Shown here in pieces: positions 24,409 to 33,901 of a stretch of DNA of 64,000 bases (position 1 is the stretch's first letter; every line of letters starts with the position of its first letter). The translations under genes were made by a program, and so were the position numbers. Location: NCBI GenBank assembly GCA_020848905.1, contig JADLHG010000033.1:124001-188000 (forward strand). The letters are read 5' to 3'. Source of the DNA: Deltaproteobacteria bacterium (GTDB lineage Bacteria > Myxococcota_A > Polyangia > GCA-2747355 > JADLHG01). Below the pieces are notes generated by a model, which was not told where the DNA came from, searched no databases, and saw nothing but the letters and a program-made list of their open reading frames with translations.

Positions 24409-27342
24409 TCAGTCCGCCCAGCCGGGGACCTTCATGCCGCCCGGGCCCGCCTTGCCGGCAGGCTTGGGTTGCGGCTTCACGGCCGGGGGCGCAGCGAGCT
24501 TGGCGGGGCCCTTTGCGGGGGCCTTGGCGGGTGGTGCAGTCTTTGCTGGTTTCACGACCTTCGCCGGCTTGACAGCTTTAGCGGGTTTTTGCGCCTTGAC
24601 GGGCTTGCTGACCTCGGGGGCAGGGCTCGGGCGCGGCGTACGCCGGCGGCCGCCCCGCTTGCGCGGCTCGATCGCCTCGGGGGAGACCGCCGCGGGGCTG
24701 GGGTCCTTCCTGTCCGCGCTCTCCGACTCCGCGGCAGGGGCGGCCTTCGCGTCGGCCGCAACGCTCGTCGAGCCGCTCCCTGCATCGGCCCTCGTGGGGG
24801 TCGCCCCGCCGGCCGCCGGGTCGAGCTTCGCCGTACGACGCAGCGTCTCGCCGTTGGTCTTGAACTCGCTCTTCAGCACGCTCACGAACGCCGGCTCGTG
24901 ACCGGCGAGCATCACCTTGAAGTAGTAGCGCTTGCTGGCGACGTTCTTGAGCTCCGCCTGTCCCTTCCCCACGAAGAGCCAGACCGACGCCGACGGCGGA
25001 TCGCTCGTGACCTTCACGGTGGCCGTCTTGCCGGTCGGGGGGCCGCTCGGCGGGAGCTCGCCCGGGGCCTCGTCTTTCGCCCCCGCGCCGACCGGCTCGA
25101 GCGACACGCTCACCTCGGTCTTCCCCGGGGCGAGGTCCGCGCTCTTCACCAGGCGATGTCCGGTCCGGTAGCCTTCGCGCTCGAGACGCAGCAGGTGCGA
25201 CTGCCCCTGGTCGAGCGCTTCCACCTCGACGGGGGTGTCTCCCACGTGCAGGAAGATGGCCGCGCCTTCGGGCTGCGCCGCGAGCACCACGTCGCCGCGT
25301 AGCTCGGTCTCCTCGGTCGAGGACTTGATGTCGCCGACCTTCAGCGCGCCGGCCTCCTCTGGCGCCTCCGAGCGCAGCAGGTTCGTCTTCTTGTAGACCA
25401 CGAAGGCTGCGGAGCCGAGCACGACGAGCAGGATCACGATCCAGCCGAGCGTGGTGGGCTTGATCGTTCGCGCCGGGGCGTCGAGCTCCTGGCTCTCGTC
25501 GCCCGTGGCGTCGAAGCTCGCCGACCGTCCGGTGGCTCGCGGGTCGAGGTGCGGTCGGCCCTCGTCGTCGCCGATCCCCTCGACGAGGAGGCGCATGGTC
25601 GAGGAGAGCAGGCCGGACCCCGAGCGGTTGCTGGGCTTCGGCGGCAGCGCGACCTCGTCGGAGCGGGAGCCCGGCGCGGAGGCGAAGGACGGGTCGCTCC
25701 GGTCGCCGAGGTGCGGAAACGAAGGGTCGTCTCGCTTCGGGATCGGCGCCATGACCGACGCGCCCCCCTGGCCCATGATCGAGAAGAGGCCGCTCTCGGA
25801 CGGGGCAGGGGGAGGAGCCTCTCGCGCGGCGGATGCGCTGGCCGAAACGGTCTCGGTCGCGGCGGTCGCGGCCGCGGTGGGCGTGGCGCGCGCCGGCGGG
25901 GCGGTCCCGGGCCCCGTCGCGGCGGGGCGCAGGGCAGCGGGCGAGGCCGCGCCGTCCGAGGCGAGCTTCCCCGAGCTCAGGAAGAGCGTGGCTCCCGGTG
26001 CGGGGCCCGCCGGGGCGGCGGGCGGGGTCGTCGGCGCGCTGGCGGGGCCGCCGTTCCCTCCGTCGCGGGCCGGCTTCGCGGCGAAACGTAGCTCGGGGAC
26101 CTCGGGGCGCTGCAACCCGCGGGGGGACGAGAAGACGTGCGTCTGCGCCTCCTCCTCGTAGGAGGATCCTTCCCGGCCGAACTCCTCGAGCGCGTCGCCC
26201 CCTTCGTGGCTGTCCTCGGCGCCTCCGTTCGAGGGACGTCCTGCCGGGCCCGTCGCGGCCTCGAGCAGCGCGGCGGAGGGGTGGTCGTGGACGGCCGTCG
26301 CCTCCTCGAACTCCGCGCGGACCGCGTAGGACTGGGTCGAGTTGGGCGGCTTCGGCTTCGCGGCCTTGCCCGTTCCGGGGCGCTCGGCCCGCGTCTCCTC
26401 CTCGAGGATCGGCTCGGGCGTCTCCGGAAAGAGCTGCCGCATGTAGCGCGAGAGCGTGCTCGCGGTGGCGCCGCCCCCCGCGGTGAAGAGGAAGCGGGAG
26501 AGCGCGAGCTGCAGCTCGTTGGCCTCCTGGTAGCGGTTTTTCGCCTCCTTGGCCAGCGCCTTGAAGACGATCGGATCCACGGCCGCCGGGACCTTGGGAT
26601 TCACCGACGAGGGGGCGGGGACGCGCGCCTCGCGCACCTGATCGATCGCCTCGAGCTCCGTGCTCGCCGAGAAGAGGCGGCGCCCGGTGAGCAGCTCGTG
26701 CAGCAGGATGCCCACCGAGAAGATGTCGGTCCGCGGGTCCACGGGGCTGCCGGCCACCTGCTCGGGGGACATGTACCCGTAGGTCCCCTTCACCACGCCA
26801 GCCTCGGTGTTACCGAGCTTGTGGGCGGCCTTGGCGATGCCGAAGTCGGCCAGCTTGACCTCGCCCTCGGTCGAGACGATGACGTTGGGCGGCGCGATGT
26901 CCCGATGCACCACACCCATCGGCTGTCCCTGTGCGTCGGTGCGTCGGTGCGCGTAGTCCAGGCCCTTGCAGACCTCGATGGCGATGTAGACGGCGTGCTC
27001 CACCGAGACGGGCAGGCCCCGGCTCCGCGCGGTCTCGAGGATCTCGGCGAGGTTCTTGCCGTGGACATACTCCATGGCGATGAAGTAGATGCCGTCGATG
27101 CGGCCGAGCTCGTAGACGGGTACGATGTTGCCGTGGGTCAGGCTGACGGCAATCTTCGCCTCGTCGATGAACATCTTGATGAATTCGGTGTTGCGGGAGT
27201 ACTGCGGCAGGATCTGCTTGACGACCATCGGCTTCTCGAAGCCGCTGACGCCATACAGCTTGGCCTTGAAGATCTCGGCCATGCCCCCGACGGCGATCCG
27301 TTCGGAGAGGTAGTACTTGCCGAACTGTACAGGCCTGAACAT
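24409..27342 (-). CDS. Serine/threonine kinase with transmembrane helix and PEGA domains
   Basis: A 977-residue protein with an N-terminal kinase domain (about 10-290): Gly loop IAVGGMAE, Lys42 in VVKQIL, HRD at 146-148 (HRDIAPPN), DFG at 166-168, and APE-like SPEQ. A long low-complexity, Pro/Ala/Gly-rich region follows. A single transmembrane helix (near 635-655, LGWIVILLVVLGSAAFVV) separates cytoplasm from periplasm. After it are two PEGA-type beta domains (about 690-750 and 790-845), then a Lys/Pro/Ala tail with repeated KPAKxVKPAK units that may contact cell wall or DNA. This plan is typical of Myxococcota Hanks-type kinases. The gene is monocistronic. Confidence 0.88.
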   Translation of the reverse strand: MFRPVQFGKYYLSERIAVGGMAEIFKAKLYGVSGFEKPMVVKQILPQYSRNTEFIKMFIDEAKIAVSLTHGNIVPVYELGRIDGIYFIAMEYVHGKNLAEILETARSRGLPVSVEHAVYIAIEVCKGLDYAHRRTDAQGQPMGVVHRDIAPPNVIVSTEGEVKLADFGIAKAAHKLGNTEAGVVKGTYGYMSPEQVAGSPVDPRTDIFSVGILLHELLTGRRLFSASTELEAIDQVREARVPAPSSVNPKVPAAVDPIVFKALAKEAKNRYQEANELQLALSRFLFTAGGGATASTLSRYMRQLFPETPEPILEEETRAERPGTGKAAKPKPPNSTQSYAVRAEFEEATAVHDHPSAALLEAATGPAGRPSNGGAEDSHEGGDALEEFGREGSSYEEEAQTHVFSSPRGLQRPEVPELRFAAKPARDGGNGGPASAPTTPPAAPAGPAPGATLFLSSGKLASDGAASPAALRPAATGPGTAPPARATPTAAATAATETVSASASAAREAPPPAPSESGLFSIMGQGGASVMAPIPKRDDPSFPHLGDRSDPSFASAPGSRSDEVALPPKPSNRSGSGLLSSTMRLLVEGIGDDEGRPHLDPRATGRSASFDATGDESQELDAPARTIKPTTLGWIVILLVVLGSAAFVVYKKTNLLRSEAPEEAGALKVGDIKSSTEETELRGDVVLAAQPEGAAIFLHVGDTPVEVEALDQGQSHLLRLEREGYRTGHRLVKSADLAPGKTEVSVSLEPVGAGAKDEAPGELPPSGPPTGKTATVKVTSDPPSASVWLFVGKGQAELKNVASKRYYFKVMLAGHEPAFVSVLKSEFKTNGETLRRTAKLDPAAGGATPTRADAGSGSTSVAADAKAAPAAESESADRKDPSPAAVSPEAIEPRKRGGRRRTPRPSPAPEVSKPVKAQKPAKAVKPAKVVKPAKTAPPAKAPAKGPAKLAAPPAVKPQPKPAGKAGPGGMKVPGWAD

Positions 27343-27376
27343 ACAATCAGTCTGCGCTGACGGAAGGGTTCAAATA

Positions 27377-27405
27377 GGGGTAGCCTTTGGGTGCTAAATT
27401 GTCAA
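27377..27405 (-). promoter_or_regulatory. Candidate promoter of the PEGA kinase
   Basis: On the minus strand, TTGACA (27405-27400) is a perfect -35 hexamer. Seventeen bases downstream lies TACCCC, a weak -10. The region is AT-rich compared with its surroundings. Transcription would start about 30 nt before the kinase ATG at 27342. Confidence 0.35.
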
Positions 27406-27489
27406 GAAGAGTAAAAAATCCGCTTATTCCGCCGACTGCGGGGGTGCGCTTCGTCGTCGGCGGTCCTCCCCAGCTTCGAGCCATCGATC

Positions 27490-28398
27490 GTGCCTAACCC
27501 TGGCCTGGCCGAGGAGCTCGCGCAAGGGGCCTTCGGCGTCGTCGGTGCGGCGGTCTGGGGAGCTCTCTGGGGCAGCTTCTTCAACGTGGTCGCGGCGCGC
27601 GTGCCGCGGGGGGAATCGCTCGTACGCCCCCCCTCTCACTGCCGGAGCTGCAAGGCGCCCGTGGCCTGGTACGACAACGTGCCGGTGTTGAGCTACCTGC
27701 TCCTGCGGGGGAGATGCCGTCGCTGCGGGGCACGCTATTCGGCGCGCTACCTGCTGGTCGAGCTCCTCATCGCGGCGCTGGCGGTGCTCATGCACCACGT
27801 CTTCGTGGTGCGGGGAGAGGTGCCTATCGGACTGCGCCTCGGGCAGTTCGCCGTGACCTCGCTCTTCTCGGGGCTGCTCGTGGCGGTGGCGCTCATCGAC
27901 CTCGACACCCTTCGCATCCCGGACGCCATCACCTATCCCGGGATCCCGACCGCCGTCGTGCTCTCCCTCTTCATGTCCCTGCCGCACCCGTGGGACGGTC
28001 CCGTGGGCGGCGCCGCCGGCTACCTGTTGATCCGAGGGATCGCCGATGGGTACCGGCTCGCCACCGGCCGGCTCGGGATGGGCTACGGGGATGCCAAGCT
28101 CCTGGCGATGGTCGGCGGCCTCCTCGGCTGGCAGGTGCTCTTGCCGACGATCTTCTTGGCGGCGGTGCAGGGGTCGATCATCGGCATCGGCGCCCTCGCG
28201 ATCGCGCGACGAAGGGGCGCCGACCGGCCGCCGGTGGAGCCCGATGCGACGGACGACCGATCCGAGACCACGGGGGACGAGGAGCTGCCGCTGCGGCACG
28301 CCGCCATCCCCTTCGGGCCCTTCATCAGCCTCGCGGCGATCGAGGTGCTCGTCCTCAGACCGTGGTTGCCGCTCTTCTTTCCGTACCTGCCGTGGTGA
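27490..28398 (+). CDS. pilD: Prepilin peptidase (A24 family, PilD/GspO type)
   Basis: A 302-residue integral membrane protein from a GTG start. An N-terminal helix is followed by the cytoplasmic methyltransferase-associated loop with two CxxC pairs (CRSC and CRRCG), then further helices. The aspartyl protease residues are Asp in LIDLDTLRIPD and Asp in GMGYGDAK, the invariant GxGD site. The enzyme would cleave and N-methylate type IV pilin or type II secretion pseudopilin precursors at the inner membrane. A hydrophilic Asp/Glu-rich insert (about 240-270) lies before the last helix. No pilin genes are adjacent. Confidence 0.92.
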   Translation: MPNPGLAEELAQGAFGVVGAAVWGALWGSFFNVVAARVPRGESLVRPPSHCRSCKAPVAWYDNVPVLSYLLLRGRCRRCGARYSARYLLVELLIAALAVLMHHVFVVRGEVPIGLRLGQFAVTSLFSGLLVAVALIDLDTLRIPDAITYPGIPTAVVLSLFMSLPHPWDGPVGGAAGYLLIRGIADGYRLATGRLGMGYGDAKLLAMVGGLLGWQVLLPTIFLAAVQGSIIGIGALAIARRRGADRPPVEPDATDDRSETTGDEELPLRHAAIPFGPFISLAAIEVLVLRPWLPLFFPYLPW

Positions 28399-28497
28399 GG
28401 GGTACCCTGTCGTTACCGTGCCCCGCGACGGCCGTGCCGATGCGACCGCCGCCGCCGTCCCTTGACAGGCCTCGGACCGAGGGGTAGGCAGCTCGTG

Positions 28498-29496
28498 ATG
28501 CCTTCGATGCTCGCCTCGCCCGGGCGCCGTGCCTGGAGCGGGATCCTGCTGCTCCTCGGCGCGGCCGCGTGCAGCCGCCCGCGGCCGGGCGACCCGCCGC
28601 CCCCTGCTCCGCGGATCGTCGACGGCGGCGGCGCATGGTCCGCGGCGACCGTGGGGCTCGAGGCCAAGGCGACGCGCGCAGCGCTCGAGCAACCGCTGAG
28701 CGCGCTTCGTCCACGGCTGGGTGGGCACCGGACGGTCGCCCATTCCGTGCTGGTGGCGCGGGCGCCCGGCAGCCCCGAGCGACGGGTGGAGCAGTCCGTG
28801 GACCTGCGCGTGACCTCCGCCGGTCAGTTCTCGGCGGTGAAGCACACGGATCCGCAGTACGGGCAGGAGGTGGTCTTCGCGGGGGGATGGCTCTATTCGC
28901 GCCTCCGGCACCACAAGTTCGTGCGGCGCAAGCCGACCTCCGCGAGGGAGCCCGAGGCGATCGCGGACCGACTCCACGGGCTGCTTCCGGCGTATCTGCG
29001 GCTGCTCAGGCGCTTCGTCGAGCTCCAGCCGGCGGGGGAGCTGACCTACCTCGGTCGTCGAGCGCGGCGCGTGCGTCTCGGTCTGGCCGCCAAACCCGCG
29101 GCAGGGGAGCCCGAGGGCGGCCCTGCTACGCGCTGGCGCAAGACAATCGCCGTGCAGGAGCTCTCGGGCGAGGCGCTCCTCGATCGGGACACCGGGGTTC
29201 CGCTCCGCGTGAAGCTCGCCGCCGTCTGGAGCTATGTCCCGCCTGCCGTTGGGCCGGCCCCCACCGGGATCCCGACGCGCTTCGCCGAGGGACAGGCGGG
29301 GCGCATGACGCTGGCGTTCGAGCAGCGCGTGAGTCAGATCGGGAACGTGTCGGCCGTCGAGCTCCCGCCGGCGGCCGAGGTGGCGCAGCTCCCGCCTCGC
29401 CTGCGCCTCGAGCTGGAGCGCCAGATGCTCGTCGGCGAGAGGCCGGTGATCCCCGGCTGGCCCAAGTACTACCAGCCAGAGGAGCCCAGGCCGTGA
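28498..29496 (+). CDS. Lipoprotein of unknown function
   Basis: A 332-residue protein from ATG 28498; an in-frame GTG lies just before it and further starts lie upstream. A hydrophobic signal stretch ends in LLGAAAC, a lipobox, so the mature protein is probably lipidated. A Pro-rich segment follows, then a mixed alpha/beta body with no recognised domain. The C-terminus ends in a Pro/Tyr/Glu-rich tail (PKYYQPEEP). It is preceded by the prepilin peptidase (99 bp) and followed by the rsfS promoter region. It resembles many Myxococcota surface lipoproteins of unknown role. Confidence 0.6.
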   Translation: MPSMLASPGRRAWSGILLLLGAAACSRPRPGDPPPPAPRIVDGGGAWSAATVGLEAKATRAALEQPLSALRPRLGGHRTVAHSVLVARAPGSPERRVEQSVDLRVTSAGQFSAVKHTDPQYGQEVVFAGGWLYSRLRHHKFVRRKPTSAREPEAIADRLHGLLPAYLRLLRRFVELQPAGELTYLGRRARRVRLGLAAKPAAGEPEGGPATRWRKTIAVQELSGEALLDRDTGVPLRVKLAAVWSYVPPAVGPAPTGIPTRFAEGQAGRMTLAFEQRVSQIGNVSAVELPPAAEVAQLPPRLRLELERQMLVGERPVIPGWPKYYQPEEPRP

Positions 29497-29515
29497 AGCC
29501 CTCGTCGTCCGTGCC

Positions 29516-29543
29516 TTGGCGTCGTCGGCTGCGCTGCTATAAT
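29516..29543 (+). promoter_or_regulatory. Sigma-70 promoter upstream of rsfS
   Basis: TTGGCG (29516-29521), a 16-bp spacer and a perfect TATAAT (29538-29543) stand out in very GC-rich sequence. It would produce a leader of about 130 nt before rsfS. A perfect -10 box is unusual in this window. Confidence 0.55.
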
Positions 29544-29679
29544 GAAGTGTGGTCTATTAGCGGAGTGACACCAACGGGAGCGCGTTGCGCCCAGTGGCGA
29601 TGATCGCCAGGGGTGCCGCCGGGGCTGCGAGAGGTTGCGGATCGGCGCCGCGCTCCACCGCAGGAGGGACAGGGAGGCA

Positions 29680-30072
29680 TTGAGCAAAGCCCAGTCGAAG
29701 TCGAAGCAGCGTGCCATGCACGCGGTAGAGTCGGCCCTCGCCAAGAACGCCCTCGAGCCCGTGCTCGTCGACCTGAGCGGCGTTTCCGCCTACACCGATT
29801 ACCTCCTCATCCTGAGCGGCAAGAGCCTGCGCCAGGTGGAGGCGATCTGTGAGGGCGTGCAGCAGTCGATGAAGGAGCGAGGGCATCAACCACTCGGGGT
29901 GGAAGGCGAGCGCGGAGGGCAGTGGATGCTCATCGACTACGGGGACGTGGTGGTGCACATCTTCCACCACCCGGTGCGCGAGTTCTACGACCTGGAGAGC
30001 CTCTGGTCGGATGCGCCGCGGGTGGCGCTCCAGGTTCCCGCCGAGCTGCGGGTGGCCCAGTACGCCTTCTAG
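29680..30072 (+). CDS. rsfS: Ribosomal silencing factor RsfS
   Basis: A 130-residue RsfS/Iojap protein. The core AMHAVESALAKNALEPVLVDLSGVSAYTDYLLILSG, the segment SLRQVEAICEGV and the C-terminal VVVHIFHHPVREFYDLESLWSDAPRV are characteristic. RsfS binds uL14 on the large ribosomal subunit and blocks subunit joining in slow growth. The start is uncertain: TTG 29680 follows AGGAGG-like sequence, TTG 29635 is in frame upstream and ATG 29716 is downstream. It is convergent with rlmH (12-bp gap), unlike the frequent same-strand rsfS-rlmH pair. Confidence 0.92.
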   Translation: MSKAQSKSKQRAMHAVESALAKNALEPVLVDLSGVSAYTDYLLILSGKSLRQVEAICEGVQQSMKERGHQPLGVEGERGGQWMLIDYGDVVVHIFHHPVREFYDLESLWSDAPRVALQVPAELRVAQYAF

Positions 30073-30084
30073 CGCACCGCCCGG

Positions 30085-30515
30085 TCACCCCTCGCGGTGG
30101 TAGGGCGAGCCCTGGAGGATGCTGGCTGCACGGTAGAGCTGTTCCGCGAGGACCAGTCGCACGACCCGGTGCGCGAGCGTCATCTTGCTGAGCGCGAGCA
30201 GGCGGTGCGCCCGTCGGCGAACCAGGTCGTCGAGGCCGTCCGCGGGACCGATCACGAGCGCCAGCAGCTGCGCAGGACCTTCGAGCCAGTCGGCGACGAG
30301 CCGCGCGAACTCGAGGCTCGTGAGCTCCGGTCCTCGTTCGTCGAGCGCGATGATCAGCGCGTCCCGGGCCGGTAGCTTGTCGAGAAGCGACGGCAGATCG
30401 CGCGCCTCGCGCTCCTCCACCTTGAACGAGCGGCTGGCCCGCTTGAAATACTCGTCGCCGGCGCCCTTGAGGGTCGCGTCGCGATGTCGCCCCACGGTCC
30501 AGATCTGAACCGTCT

Positions 30516-30519
<4 letters not shown>
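30085..30519 (-). CDS. rlmH: 23S rRNA (pseudouridine1915-N3)-methyltransferase RlmH
   Basis: A 144-residue SPOUT methyltransferase. The GTG start at 30519 is chosen because GTGA overlaps the stop of the ClpX-like gene. The central LIALDERGPELTSLEFA segment and the knot region LALVIGPADGLDD, followed by LSKMTLAHRVVRLVLAEQLYRA with a C-terminal YHREG-type end, are the SPOUT signature of RlmH; E. coli RlmH is 155 residues. It methylates N3 of Psi1915 in helix 69 on the mature ribosome. Coupling to a ClpX-like ATPase is unusual. Confidence 0.93.
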
Positions 30520-31658
<1,139 letters not shown>

Positions 31659-31716
31659 CTCGCGGATGATAGCATCGGCGGCTCGGCCCGCCATGGGGCC
31701 CGCTGGGGGACAGCAC

Positions 31717-33855
31717 ATGGGGATCTTCGGCGCATCGGGGCAGCAGAAAATGGGGGCGGCGCTCACGCGCTACGGCGACCTCGCGCTGGCCGCGATGGTG
31801 GTCGGGATCGTCGGGATGATGATCATCCCGTTGCCCACCTTTGTCTTGGACCTGCTCATCACCTCGAATATCGCCATCTCGGTGGTGATGCTCCTGGTGA
31901 GTATCTACGTCCCCAACGCGCTGCGCATCGCGGCCTTTCCGAGCATCCTTCTCATCACGACGCTCTTCCGGCTGGGGCTGAATGTCTCCTCGACGCGCCT
32001 GATCCTGCTGCAAGCCGATGCGGGAGAGGTGATCTACAGCTTCGGCAACTTCGTCGTGGCGGGAAACCTGGTGGTCGGGGCCGTGATCTTCCTCATCCTG
32101 ACCCTCATCCAGTTCGTGGTGATCGCCAAGGGGAGCGAGCGCGTGGCCGAGGTCGCTGCGCGCTTCACCCTCGACGCCATGCCGGGGCGCCAGATGGCCA
32201 TCGATGCGGACGTGCGGGCCGGGGCGATCGAGATGGACGACGCCCGCAAGCTCCGCGCGTCGCTGCAGCGGGAGTCGCAGCTCTACGGCTCGATGGACGG
32301 CGCGATGAAGTTCGTCAAAGGGGATGCGATCGCCGGCATCCTGATCGCGATCGTGAACATCGTCGGAGGACTGCTCATCGGCGTGCTGCAGCGGGGGATG
32401 TCCGCCGGTGAGGCGGCACAGCTCTACTCGGTGCTCACCATCGGGGACGGGCTGGTGAGCCAGATCCCGGCCCTGCTGATGTCCATCGCCTCGGGGATCG
32501 TGGTCACGCGCGTGGCCTCCGAGGATGGCAGCTCGCACCTGGGTCAGGACATCGGGCAACAGGTGCTCGCGCAGCCGCGCGCCATCGGTATCGCGGCGGG
32601 GCTGCTCGCCCTGCTGGCCGCCGTTCCGGGGCTGCCCGCGGTGCCGTTTCTGCTCCTGTCCGTCGTGGCCGGGGGCGCGACCTACCTCGTGAAGCGGCGT
32701 CAGGCCGAGGGGCGCGTGGCGGCGAAGGGTGCGCGCGGCGGCCGAGGGCGAAGAGGTCAGCGAGAGGCGGCGCCGGGCGACGCGTCGGGCGAGGAGGCGC
32801 CGGAGGACGAGGTGACGATGCCGAGCGCCGTGGCCCTGGAGGTCGGCAGCGCGCTCGCCTCGCTCGTGGATGCGTCGAGCGAGGGGGGGCGGTTTCTGCG
32901 AGAGCTCGTCCCCGGGCTGCGGGAGCTGCTCAACACGGAGCTCGGGCTGATCCTCCCTGGGGTGCACGTTCGCCCCGGGCCGGCGCTCCTTGGCCCGGAG
33001 GAATACCGGATCCTGCTGGCGGAGGTGCCGGTAGCGAGCGGGGCCCTGGTGCCGGAGACCGTACTCGCGCTCGCGGGGCCGGCGCAGCTCGCGGAGCTCG
33101 GAGTCTCGGCCCCGTTTCCGGTCGAGGCGCCCGGCGTCGCCCCCCCCTGTTGCCGGGTGGCTGCGGCGGAGGCGGCGCGTCTGGCCTCGCTCGGCGTGCA
33201 GCTCGTCGAGGCGCCGACACAGCTCGTGCTGCACCTCGGACGCGTGCTAAGGCTTCACGGTTCGGAGCTGATCGGGATCCAGGAGACCCAGCAGCTCCTC
33301 GACAAGCTGGAGGCGACGCACCCTGCGCTCGTGCACGAGGTTGTCCCCAAGCTGATCTCCATCCACACGCTCTCGGAGGTCCTCCGCCGCCTCGTGGAGG
33401 AGGGGGTGAGCATCCGCAACCTGCGCGAGGTGCTGCACTGCCTCGCGGAATGGGGACCGCTCGAGAAGGACCCCGTGGTCTTGACGGAGTATGTGCGGGG
33501 GGCGCTGCGCCGGCAGGTGAGCTACCGCTACGCCGGCCCGAGCCAGCAGATCCGAGCGCTGCTCCTCGACCCCATGATCGAACAGACGGTGCGCGACTCG
33601 ATCCAGCGCACCCCGAAGGGGAGTTACCTGGCCCTCGAGCCCGAGCTCGGGAGGGACATCCTGCAGGCCTTTCACGCGCAGGTCGGCGGCTGGCCGGGGG
33701 AGGAGCCCCTCCCGGTGGTCCTGACGACGGTGGACGTCCGACGCTACGTGCGGCGCCTCATCGAGACCGACTTCCCGGACCTCGCGGTGCTCTCGTACAA
33801 CGAGCTGCTGCCCACCGTGACGGTGCAGCCGATGGCCCGAATCGCCGTCGGATAG
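31717..33855 (+). CDS. sctV: Type III secretion export gate SctV (LcrD/InvA/HrcV family)
   Basis: A 712-residue FHIPEP-family protein from ATG 31717, with a GGGGGA ribosome site before it. The N-terminal third to half holds eight or so transmembrane helices. The family signature RFTLDAMPGRQMAIDADVRAG lies at about 149-170, and LTIGDGLVSQIPALL follows. A cytoplasmic linker (Ala/Gly/Arg/Glu-rich) precedes the C-terminal nonameric ring domain, which ends in LSYNELLPTVTVQPMARIAVG. The forms STRLILLQADAGE and SERVAEVAARF favour the virulence-type SctV over the flagellar FlhA. It forms the export gate in the inner membrane. No other export-apparatus gene is adjacent; a translocon operon lies about 18 kb away. 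Confidence 0.88.
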   Translation: MGIFGASGQQKMGAALTRYGDLALAAMVVGIVGMMIIPLPTFVLDLLITSNIAISVVMLLVSIYVPNALRIAAFPSILLITTLFRLGLNVSSTRLILLQADAGEVIYSFGNFVVAGNLVVGAVIFLILTLIQFVVIAKGSERVAEVAARFTLDAMPGRQMAIDADVRAGAIEMDDARKLRASLQRESQLYGSMDGAMKFVKGDAIAGILIAIVNIVGGLLIGVLQRGMSAGEAAQLYSVLTIGDGLVSQIPALLMSIASGIVVTRVASEDGSSHLGQDIGQQVLAQPRAIGIAAGLLALLAAVPGLPAVPFLLLSVVAGGATYLVKRRQAEGRVAAKGARGGRGRRGQREAAPGDASGEEAPEDEVTMPSAVALEVGSALASLVDASSEGGRFLRELVPGLRELLNTELGLILPGVHVRPGPALLGPEEYRILLAEVPVASGALVPETVLALAGPAQLAELGVSAPFPVEAPGVAPPCCRVAAAEAARLASLGVQLVEAPTQLVLHLGRVLRLHGSELIGIQETQQLLDKLEATHPALVHEVVPKLISIHTLSEVLRRLVEEGVSIRNLREVLHCLAEWGPLEKDPVVLTEYVRGALRRQVSYRYAGPSQQIRALLLDPMIEQTVRDSIQRTPKGSYLALEPELGRDILQAFHAQVGGWPGEEPLPVVLTTVDVRRYVRRLIETDFPDLAVLSYNELLPTVTVQPMARIAVG

Positions 33856-33901
33856 GCTCTCGCGCACGCCCCGTGCACGCCGGCGGGAAATCTGGTATCC
33901 A

